Assembly: GCA_964247055.1 (NCBI GenBank)
Contig: OZ176050.1
Span: forward strand, 7,192,001-7,256,000
Direction: 5' to 3'
DNA: 64,000 bases
From: Paragordius varius
Lineage: Eukaryota > Nematomorpha
Of the stretch, positions 11,701 to 27,866 are shown piece by piece. The position numbers and the translations under genes are program-made. Numbering within the stretch: position 1 is the first letter of the stretch; every line of letters begins with the position of its first letter. Under the pieces are notes generated by a model. The model ran no database searches. It worked only from the letters and a program-made list of their open reading frames with translations, and was not told the DNA's origin.

Positions 11701-14067
11701 CGACCAATTGTACCCTATTTTAAAATACTTTTGTATCTAAATTTTGGGTTAAAGCAATTTTTTGAGTCAAAGCGATGAAAGTGTGGTCGATCGAATTCTG
11801 CCTTTAATGATTGCAAACTCTAAAAAAAATGTTCACATAATTATGGAATTTTTTACATATAATAATTTGCAACTAAAGAAGTCTTATCAACACCAATATA
11901 TATTATAATTTTCTATCATATAGCCTTCAACGGATGTCAATATAATGTTTACTTTTGAGCACATTTATTTTTACTTATAAATAAATATGTATTGTGGATT
12001 TTTCCCACATATATATAATTTTATATTAAATATCTAGACGTGCGATTGAAAGCATAAAGAAGGGCTTCATAGTAGGTAAAAATTAAATTTACAAAACATT
12101 TGATAGGATGGGCCAATGTGGGCACAATGTGTCGCAGAAATCAAAGCGCTTTGGTTGCTTGGTATAAACCGACATCAGTGTCTTACTTTTTGGCTCATGA
12201 ACTCACTCATTTGTAAGTTTGTTTTCTAAGCCATTTACAATTCGATTCACCATTAAACAATTCAAATTCACCCTAATAAACTATATGTTTTTTAAGATTA
12301 AAATTTACTAATATTCTTATATATTTTTGAAAAATAAAATTATATTTTAAAATTAAATAATATTGGAAAAATAATAAACTATGCCATAAAGATATAATTC
12401 ATATTAATAAGTTTTATTAGAGTTCGATCACGTAATTTATTTTTAGGGTGAATTTGAAGTGTTAGCTGGGTTTAGTCAGTCAAACGATTTCAAAAAAAAG
12501 ATTAAATTTTGTTAAATATTTTATCTTAAAAATTATAATCAAGATTTATGCACAAACATAGCATGCAATGTTTTTTAGGTTTTTTTTTCACTATTTGCAT
12601 TGTAATAAAATATTCTACTGTAAACAAAATGAAACTATAGTAAAAACCATTTTTGACATGAAAAAGTGAGCGATTTATGGCAATTGATTTGCGTTCTGGA
12701 TTAACTTCCTCACTCATTTACCATTTAAACTAGCCTAGACCCCTTATACTGTACATAAATACCGCTTATATAACTACTTAACTCAAAAGACACTCATTAT
12801 CATATTTATTTGTTTATAAAAGCATATTTAGATATAATTCTAAACCTTGCGATCATTCAACAAACTTGCTAGTTTTTTAGTATTTTTCATCAATATCAAT
12901 TAGCCAAAATAATAAATATTTTTAATTAGAATAACATTTATTAACCAATATATATGTATAAAATTTGATCAAAAAAATATTTGAAAACATATGCGGTAAT
13001 ACAACATTACCATGTATCAAATATTTATGATTGGTATTCATAATTAGGCATGCTAAAATGTTCACTATTGAATAGACTTAATTACTGTATAAGTAAGTTA
13101 TATATTGCTAGAAAGTTATTAATTATTGCCAAATAATAAATACAACAAAGGGCAGTATTATTGGCTAATAATAGTAAAAAGTAAAAAAATAACTATAAGC
13201 CAATAATACTGCCCTTTGTTTTATATGCTATTTGGCAATAATTAATAACTTTCTAGCAAAGTATACTTAATCATACTGTAAATACCAAATATTTAATTTA
13301 TATATTATCCCTAATAGATTGAACTCTTATCATGATACAGAAAAGGATTGCGAGAAAGGTACGCAATTGTCTGATCAGCCTTTCATAGATTCCAAAAACC
13401 GCGTTCAATGGTCCAATTGTACCATAAAAATCATTTCTGATTGGATTAGGTATAATAAAAATTATCGGTTTTTTACTATGTTAAGCCCGTATTCGTTTAT
13501 TTCATTGAAAAAAACGGTAGTTGAAAAAAAACACTTGAACTTGCTAATAACGAAATTTAAGATACATAAATATGGATTTTTAATGTGACACAAATTTAGA
13601 ATGGGAAAATTAGATTGTCTCTTGGTACAAAATCATAAAATCCATGCCTAATCATAAACACTGTCCTTAAAAAGATGCCAAAAAATTACTTTACGATCAA
13701 ATATATTGCCATCATTCCAAACAATCCCTTACAACTACAATGCAAAACTATTTATTATTTATTGCCGATCTGATTTTATTTTATGATGAGCTTAAAATAT
13801 TATAATAAATATATTATAAGAACAATAATAATCGAATTTGCATAAAACCGTTTCGAACGATAGACTTATATATGGCCCAAATTTTTACGCATGTTCATTG
13901 CAGATAAATAAAAAAAAGATTAACTAAAAATTATAACCTCTATAAGAGTACTATACGAGTACTATATAATTTTTTGTAAAAATAAAGAAAATTATTCATA
14001 ATTACAACAAAGTTTTTTTAATGCGCCAAGAGTCTCTGCAAGGGGACAAAAAATTTTAGCAGAGTGA
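5848..14067 (+). CDS. ADAMTS-like zinc metalloprotease (M12B), prodomain plus catalytic domain only
   Basis: Predicted secreted or luminal zinc endopeptidase of the reprolysin/ADAM clan. Exons read: 5848-6294, 7109-7268, 7576-7599 (short, least sure), 8114-8268, 9553-9627, 10457-10577, 12038-12075, 12107-12212, 13318-13449, 14013-14067; about 437 residues. Exons 1-3 carry an N-glycosylation-rich prodomain. The catalytic core follows (KPYIIEGALFVDEQ, then GWANVGTMC), with the zinc site HELTHLLNSYHD split over two exons. Asn at the Gly position and the later VQWSNC recall ADAMTS rather than ADAM. The protein stops after FFNAPR...LAE with no disintegrin, thrombospondin or Cys-rich domain, and no Met-turn methionine is evident. 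Intron 7 is only 31 bp. Junction 10577/12038 is one base out of phase, so a micro-exon is missing from my model or the gene is damaged there. A signal peptide is weak at this start; an upstream exon is possible. Confidence 0.78.
6644..6925. mobile_element. CAGTAAAAATT mariner-type MITE, copy 1
   Basis: Inverted ends CAGTAAAAATTGAAATT / AATTTCAAATTTTACT, continuing into 'acggacaaaacg' on both arms, with TA at the flanks. The centre carries 'ccaatatacatctct', shared with the copy at 56938. Lies in intron 1 of the protease gene. Confidence 0.8.
8699..8732. repeat. (TA)n microsatellite
   Basis: About 17 uninterrupted TA units in an intron of the protease gene. Similar runs occur at 17221-17251 and at the ends of the foldback element near 20280. 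Confidence 0.95.
9127..9359. mobile_element. CAGTAAAAATT mariner-type MITE, copy 2 (decayed)
   Basis: The right end reads TTTCAATTTTTACTG followed by TA; the left end is TGGTAAAAATTAAAATT after TA. Arms pair through 'aaacg/cgttt'-like blocks but with many changes. Intron 4 of the protease gene. Confidence 0.6.
10193..10445. mobile_element. CAGTAAAAATT mariner-type MITE, copy 3 (right end eroded)
   Basis: The left end is TA|CAGTAAAAATTGGAATTG; the right arm 'acgttttgtgtgtataatttta' is recognisable but its last bases are lost. The central 'agatgtattggt' matches the family centre in inverse orientation. Ends 12 bp before exon 6 of the protease gene. Confidence 0.65.
10680..10830. mobile_element. 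End fragment of the TTAA-flanked CACTT..GCC family
   Basis: TTAA at 10676-10679 is followed by CACTTAACCGCC, and further in by 'cactcaactttttcgccgcc'. The same blocks lie in the arms of the element at 43307-44625. The other end was not found, so this is probably a fragment. Confidence 0.5.
11458..11531 (+). tRNA. trnT-AGU: tRNA-Thr (anticodon AGU)
   Basis: 74-nt cloverleaf without intron. The 7-bp acceptor stem pairs GGCGCCA with TGGTGCC (one G-U). The anticodon loop CTAGTAA is closed by CCTGT/ACAGG, placing AGT at 11492-11494. The internal promoter boxes match the consensus (TGGCTTAGTTGG for box A, GTTCGAATC for box B). It lies in sense orientation within intron 6 of the protease gene and has its own Pol III terminator. 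Confidence 0.97.
11534..11540 (+). terminator. Pol III T-run terminator of tRNA-Thr
   Basis: Seven T residues two bases after the discriminator base; a second T-run begins at about 11543. Confidence 0.85.
12076..12106 (+). other. Ultra-short intron (31 bp) in the protease gene
   Basis: GTAAAA...GATAG, phase 1. Splicing joins KKGFIV to GWANVGTMC, giving the reprolysin pattern G-x-A-x-V-G-x-M-C. The preceding exon (12038-12075) is itself only 38 bp. Confidence 0.8.
12231..12467. mobile_element. Short foldback element with CAATTCAAATTCACC-type repeat ends (decayed)
   Basis: Starts CCATTTACAATTC, with repeats of 'aattcaaattcaccct' at the left and 'agggtgaatttgaag' at the right. Its core 'aataaactatgccataa' matches the element at 24946-25322 ('aataaattatgccataa'). 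Lies in intron 8 of the protease gene. Confidence 0.6.
13085..13278. mobile_element. TA-flanked palindromic MITE, about 80-bp arms
   Basis: Two arms sharing 'gctagaaagttattaatt' and 'aaagggcagtattattgg' surround a 35-bp loop. Ends are CTGTATAAG and, inverted, CAGTATGATTAAG, with TA at 13083-13084 and 13279-13280. It ends about 40 bp before exon 9 of the protease gene, so its hairpin would sit next to that splice acceptor in the pre-mRNA. Confidence 0.82.
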
Positions 14068-15792
14068 ACAAACTCTCCGATCTCAAACATGTGATTTAAA
14101 ACGCCATATAGCGAATTTAGTGCAAAAATATGTGCCAAACACCTGATACTAACGTTATCTGGCTAGATTTTTATATTAATAATATTTTCATTTAAAAAAT
14201 ATAATGGGTATAGTAGAATACGTTTTGGAACTATTATTTGTGACATAAAAATTAACAGAAAATATTGGGTCAAATTTAAAAATAAATTGCAGACGATTAA
14301 AATATTATTAATATCGCTCGTCATGCATGCACAACTATGATGGTTAAATTTTCGCCAAATTTTAAATTTAGCAAAAATATGAACTTAATTTACCATTATG
14401 TTACTTATATATTTAAATTGGTAAAGCTATTAATTTACATAAGTATGCGAGTACTTAAATTTTTTTATAGACTAAATCAATGGTACTTACCAAAATTTTT
14501 GAAAGGCTAAAAAAATATTTTTCTTGTCGCAAGGGCCGTGCACCACAAAGAATACCTATAAATATTTTAAAGAACTTTACCCATTTGCAGATATTTACAA
14601 TCCATATAGGTATATCAAAACTTATATAAATAACAGGGTATAAAAGCACATTTAGGGCCACGGTTTGAGTATCACTAGACTAAATCTAATATTAGAAATT
14701 AACCAAATTTTTATGGCAGTTTGTTGTGAATTAAAAAAGTCAGAGACACAAATATGCTTTTAATCGATTCTAATATCTATATAAAGTATTCTAGTTTTTT
14801 CATGTCCTTAACATTAAAGATATAATCCAAAAACGCGACTAAAAAATAGAAAAGTATTTTTGTATATATTTCTCACATATGGTATAACACCACTCTAAAA
14901 ACAGGTGATTCGCCTTAAAAACCCAAAATTTGACATTTATGAATTATATATATATATAATTAACATGTTATATTATTTTATTTTTAGTTAAAATGGTATT
15001 TGGCTTGTAATTTGTAAGAAGCAATACTTAAAGAAAAGATAGCACAGAGTTTGTTGGTTGGTTAAATATTAATATAATGCATAGTATGGGTGTTTAATGA
15101 TGTTCCAGGTAAAAATTAATCAATTACAAGTATTTTATAAAAATTTATAGGGAGCAGCAAATTAATAAAATAATATATATATATATATATATAAATGTAT
15201 GGCAATACGATGATTTCATTTGAGCGCGTATAAAACACAGATTTAAATGCATGCAATAGAGAAATAATATATATAAAACGATAAAATAGGCAATTAAAAA
15301 TATTAGCGGGGGGAGAATTTAAATTTACCGAATCGGTTATTGAGTAGAGAGCAATCAATTGAATATAATTTATCACATTTGTTCAAAAATTGAGTAATTT
15401 TATGGTATATTGGTTGAGTAACATGGGTGATGAAGGGTTAATTACATTATTTTGGATTGTCAAATAAGCACATAATAAATTAGCTTAAATATATATATCA
15501 AACAAAATTAGATTGTTGGTAGTGGTAATAAAATAAAAATTTAAAATTTTGATTGTCAAATAAGGGAGAGGAGAGTTAAAAATAAAGAATTTTTTTTATA
15601 AAAATATCACATAAAATTAACGGCAAATATACAGCGTGAGATCATTCGTGACTGATTCTCATAATAAAATATTATATAAGATAATAACAATAATAATGTG
15701 TATAAGGAATTAAAATTAAAAAAAAATAATGCAAAATTTTTTTCTGATATAATAAAAATAATTAAGTTCTATCTATAACTTGTATTAATAAA
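14068..15792. other. Intergenic between convergent protease and CDK4/6 genes
   Basis: Holds one hAT MITE (14478-14677) and a short TA run near 15174. The open frames at 14455-14661 and 15116-15376 (-) overlap the MITE and the TA run and look accidental. Confidence 0.5.
14478..14677. mobile_element. 200-bp hAT MITE with exact 8-bp target duplication
   Basis: Ends CAATGGTACTTACC and, inverted, TAGTGATACTCAAACC. The flanking GACTAAAT occurs exactly at 14470-14477 and 14678-14685. The CA(A/G)TGGTNNTCAAA end type is common in animal hAT MITEs. Same family as 23672-23882, in the opposite orientation. Confidence 0.85.
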
Positions 15793-22778
<6,986 letters not shown>

Positions 22779-23671
22779 AAGTTAATTAATGTGGATATTA
22801 TTCATTGCAAAATGTTATGCTATTGGGACGAATATCTTGAGTTTCAGAGCCAAATAGTGTTGTTCGTTTAATTTTATATACCGATTAAATATTTTTGTTA
22901 TATCTATAAAGGTGTTGGTAGCAAAAAAAGTAATAATAAATGTCACAGAAATATAGAATTTTTTTACATTTTTTGAATATTACATATTACGACGACGAAT
23001 ACAGAACGAACTGCGACAACACGGGCAAAAGTAAATTTTGTTATTTGCGCAGTAATACGGGAGAAAATAATTTTAATTGAATGATACCGAGAAAATTATT
23101 ATTTTTGTTTCTATAAATTATTCTTATATAGTGATGTAGGATTAGCCACAAACAGGTAAATTAAAATCACTTATTTATATAATTCTAAATTGTTTATATG
23201 GTATGTAAATTTTTAAAGTTGATTTAAAAAAATAATGTAATCATAAAAGAAAAATAAAAAATATCTATCTATCTGTATGTATGTATAATTACTGAATGTT
23301 GTGCGTATGAGTTAGCCCTCTCATTTCCTTCGTTGTTGTTTTTTACAACAAACATGTGCATTTATACATTACATAGATTTATAAATATCAACAACACCAA
23401 GATTGAAAAAGTGTAAAGGTAAAAACACGTTAAAATTTTTTATTTTTTGTTAATGTCATTACCATTAATGTCATATAGTTTGGTAAAATTAGAAAATTTA
23501 TATAAAATTTACCAGCTTTGAATTGAAGCGATCGGGAAATTTAAAAGTATAAAAAGAAACCATTTTAATTATGACAGAACTATAAAAACTATAAAACCAT
23601 TTTAAGGAGAAGTTTTATACAAATAGTCGAAACTCACTCAACTCGCATGTTTCACGTGTAAACGAATAGAC

Positions 23672-23882
23672 TAGTGGTTATCAAACCGAGGACCACGGGC
23701 CGTCGATGGTTTTGTAGTGGGTTCTTTATGGATTTAAATTATCCATATTAAGTTATTTTTGTGTTAAATGATTAGAGATATTTAGATAAATATTTCATAG
23801 ACACATTTGCAGGTATTTATACAAAAAATAAGTATATTTCAAATTTATAAATAATTCAGAGTTTTTTTTTTGAGTACCATTG
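23672..23882. mobile_element. hAT MITE, second copy of the 14478 family
   Basis: Ends TAGTGGTTATCAAACC and, inverted, CAATGGTACTCAAA. Internal sequence aligns with the inverse of 14478-14677 but is diverged, and the 8-bp flanks no longer match. Confidence 0.65.
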
Positions 23883-24029
23883 ATATAAAGATATAAAACA
23901 TTTTAAAATTTTTAACTCTTAAAAATATTGATTGATTCATAACCAAAAGCTTTCTAAATGGAAACTGCTTAAGTTTTTTTTGCATTTTCTAACTCGACTA
24001 TATTTTATTCAGATCTGCAATCTAGTTAA

Positions 24030-24601
24030 CACTTGGATATAACACATTCATTTCAGTCCTTCGATTCAAATTGGGATAGTTGGATACCCGATCTGTTTAA
24101 AAAGAATTCAAAAAATATGGAATCATTTGAAACCATGGCAAAAATTTGGACTTATATAACATTAATGAACCAAAATGTATAAAAAAGTTCTATCAAAAAT
24201 ACTTGATATTACTTATAAGGTAATACCGCAAGGTACAAATTTAGTCAACATGACATGTGTGCATTAGCTAAAATTATAAAAAATACAAATCAAACCACAT
24301 TTTATGTTTCTATCAATGTTAGATGTGATTTCAATAAAATATTAGCTTTAATCCTAGCTAACTAATTATATAAACACGATATATTGCAAAGATGTTGCAA
24401 AATAAAAATGGCGCCGAACTAGTGATATGAAACTTTTTTTTCAAAATTAAATTTTATTTAGCAATTTCACCTTATTTATATAATTTGTATTAGGATAAAA
24501 GCATTAATTTAAATTGGGACCGTTTCTTTTAGTATTTTTTTTGAAAATATCAACTTAACTATTGTCTGGGGTATTTGGATACCCCAATTTGAATCGAAGT
24601 G
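24030..24601. mobile_element. TTAA-flanked MITE, copy 2 (piggyBac-like)
   Basis: TTAA at 24026-24029 and 24602-24605. Left end CACTTGGATA, then 'ttcgattcaaattggga'; right end, inverted, CACTTCGATTCAAATTGGGG. About 570 bp, non-coding, best-preserved ends of the four copies. Confidence 0.82.
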
Positions 24602-24945
24602 TTAAACATACTAATAATATTTTTATGATTTAATGCGTCCAAAATTTCTTAATTGGGATGTTCTCATTTATATTTTTTGTGCAACAAATCAACAAAATAA
24701 TTGTTCATGTGAAATTAACTTCCCACAACAGAGTACCTCTTGAAAGCGCATATTTTGTTTATTATTTCGAATTTTAATTTAAGTAAATTACCAGATATAT
24801 TAACCATTTCATAATGTGTCCCTAAGTATTTGAATTTTAATCAAACGAAAATTGGGTACGGCTCTCAGAACGATTGCCGTTAAAAATAAAATTCAAATAT
24901 TTTCTAGATATATTATATTTTTAACTTTAGTACTTATTTTTATAA

Positions 24946-25322
24946 TATACCATTAACAGTTTAAATTCACCCTTGAAGAATTCATAGTCACCCTTTAACA
25001 ATTCAAATTCCCCCTTAAAAATTCAAACCCTCGAACAATTCAAATTCACCTTAAAATAAATTGTGTTCTTTTAAAATTACCTAATTTTTTTTATTTATAT
25101 GAAATGAAATTTGGTTTAAAATTAATATAATACTCATAAAATAATAAATTATGCCATAAGAATATATTTTATGTTAATGATAATTTATATTAGCCCGAAA
25201 AAAACACAATTTATAAGTTTGAATTATTCAAGGGTGAATTTGAATTTTTTAAGGGTGATTTTGAATTGTTTGAGGGTGAATTTGAATTGTTCAAGGGTGA
25301 ATATGAAATGTAAATGGTATAT
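24946..25322. mobile_element. Foldback element, second type, with about 21-bp repeat arms
   Basis: Ends TATACCATTAACAG and, inverted, TATACCATTTACATTTC. Each arm holds four to five imperfect repeats of 'aattcaaattcacccttga'. The outer TATACCATT is shared with the 20292 element although the repeat unit differs, suggesting one mobilising enzyme with changing arm repeats. Confidence 0.75.
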
Positions 25323-25600
25323 ATTTTTAAAAGATTATTTTCAGTCCCAAATTTAAACGTGTCCATATCTCTTATCAGGGCCGTAGTATGGGATGACATA
25401 TGTGACCCGGGGGCCAAAATAAGGGCACCGAGTTAAAAATTTTAAATTTTTTTAAAATTTGCCAGAAATGTTTTGGCACAAGCAACGAAAAGGAGGCTCT
25501 CCCGGGTGTCGCAAATTGCTACTTCCTCCCTCATTATATTTTAAAACAATTGATATCCGTAACTAATTTGTGCTCGCTTTTACGAAATTGTATTTACTAA

Positions 25601-26450
25601 TCTATATATTTATAAAAATGGCAAATGCTGGCTTTCTGATCTGGTACCGGAAAACCGGTAGACCCATTCAATCCAAACACCAAAAAATATAATCATTAAT
25701 GAATGCCCCAACAATAGCTTCGCCCTTTTTTTGAAATAGTCCCCCAGTTCGGATTCACCCCGTGTGAAAAACGTTTTTTTTTGAAAACATAAGTCCACAA
25801 AAATCGTGTCTTTGAGACTTTCTGGAGGTGTTGGACCATTCAATTTCAAATATGATTTTTGTTTACTTATTTTCGATTGCGCCGAACATAGTCGTCTCGC
25901 TTTTGTAATTTAGGCCCTCTTTTTACCCCCCCCCCCCCCCCCCCCCGTAAAATGCCATTTTTTTCAAAAAAGAAAGTCCAAATTATTTTTTTGAATCTAT
26001 TTTTCGCCAAAGGTATGAGATCGTAAAAATTCAATAAGGATTCTACATGTTTCCTGTTAAAAGGCAAAAATTTTAGTTAAGTATTTCTTTGATGATAGCT
26101 GCTGGGTAAGGAGCTACCCGCAAAAAACTGACCCGTCATATCGAAATAGCGTGCTTTTGGGTCTAAATAGCAGAAAACCTATTAGGTTATATGAGTTCAA
26201 TAGCTACTTAAAGTATTACCCGTAACAAGTAAAAAATTTTAGTCGAGCTTTTTTGAATTAGCTGTTAAATAGGCCCTTTAATCTCTAAAAAATGCGCCAT
26301 CATTGAACTATTATTTAGTTTTGAAGCCATTCTTCCATAAACTATTAGGAATGAATGATTCCAGGTAAATGGCAATTTTTTTTATCTAACTATATTTTTA
26401 TATTAGCCTCTGAGTAGGGGGCTACCCGCCTACTTTAGAATTCAATTATA
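25601..26450 (+). mobile_element. Helitron-type element, 5' end intact, 3' end unclear
   Basis: Starts A|TCTATATATTTATAAAAATG, a typical Helitron 5' end, and aligns with the inverted copy at 39992-40645 over about 500 bp. It contains a run of 21 C at about 25926-25946 where the other copy has a mixed C/G stretch. No CTAG end with hairpin was found, so the end coordinate is approximate. Confidence 0.65.
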
Positions 26451-27017
26451 TAAGCCGATTTTAAGATTTATATTTTCATGAATTTTAAAATTATAAAATT
26501 ATGTAAAACTATTTAATACACAGGTGCCCAAAATAATAGTTTTGCAAACCATATCTTCAACTTTAAAAATCGGGGTGGCCGCATCCAAGGAGCCTAATTA
26601 AATACTAAATTTGATTTTATAACAACTGTAAATGAAATATACGAAAACAATATGACTACAATTTGGTTCACCAATTTTGCTCATTCGATGCAAGAATTCG
26701 CATAGAATTATATTTGTTTAAGAAAAATAAATTCTTCTAAAATTTTATATAGGGTATTTTTAAAATCTGCCATAATGAACGCAATATTTACAGTTTTCGT
26801 TAAAATGACCGGTAAAACCGTCCAAAACTAAATATTGATATAAATATGCTTAATAAAATCTATTTTTTAGCAATATGATAAAAAATTTGGCGAAATATAC
26901 GACCTTTAATGATACAGAACAGCCATATTATTGATTTAATGAGGGATCTTCTAAATAACTCTATGGATAAAATAATGCGTGAGTAAAATGATTTATTAAT
27001 TTATTTGCAAAATTTAA

Positions 27018-27583
27018 CACTTCGATCGAATGGGGAAGGGGTGGGGTGTATCTACATACAGACTAAATTGAATTAAAATTTTAAAAAACTAATGAAGGAA
27101 ACAGTCCCAATTTAATTTTATGCTTCTATCTAATAAAAATTGTATAAAAAAGCCAATATATCTATAAAATTTCGTTTTAAAAAAAGTGTGATGTCAAACT
27201 ACTTCGACGCTTATTTTACAAAATATCGTGTTTATTTAATTTTAAGGGAAACATTAAAGCTAATAATTATTTAAATTACATCTAACATTGATAGAAATAG
27301 AAAAAATGGTTTATTTTGTATTATTTTTCAATTTAGCCAATGCACGCATGTTACGTTGATATAATTTTTACCATTGGTTTTACATTAAAAATGAGTAGTA
27401 TCAAGTATTTTTAAATAAATTTTTTTATATATTCCGGTTTTTTAATGTTATATAAGCGCAAACTTTTGCCATGGTTTCGATTTCTTCCATATTTTTTAAA
27501 ATATATAATTTTTAACAGGTTTAGGGCATTCAACTACCCCAATTTGAATTAAAGGACTGAAATGAATATGTGGTATCCAAGTG
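27018..27583. mobile_element. TTAA-flanked MITE, copy 3 (piggyBac-like, inverted)
   Basis: TTAA at 27014-27017 and 27584-27587; begins CACTTCGATCGAATGGGG and ends 'ggtatccaagtg'. Orientation opposite to the copy at 24030. Confidence 0.8.
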
Positions 27584-27866
27584 TTAAGCAAAAAAACATA
27601 AAAAATTCGTACTTTCTCTCAATCAACTAAATTTTTGACCCTATTAGCAAATTAAAAGACTCAGATAACCAATAACATGACTGTTTCTATTTATAACTTA
27701 CAGTAAAATTTTTTTGGAAATGCAATTAAAAACACATCAAGCAATTTACATTTATAAATATTTGAGACATTTATATATATTAACCGATATTTTTTGTCAT
27801 AAAAATTAATTGTTCCCACATCATTTGTCATCATCATCACAATGGGAAAAAATCCATTTGATAAAT

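Larger units (their letters stand above)
22779..27866. other. Gene-free region between CDK4/6 and ATP6AP2 3' end
   Basis: Apart from the CDK4/6 promoter side (just above 22778), everything recognisable here is transposon-derived: hAT MITE, two TTAA elements, foldback and Helitron. Gaps between them (22.8-23.6 and 26.5-27.0 kb) show nothing. Confidence 0.55.
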
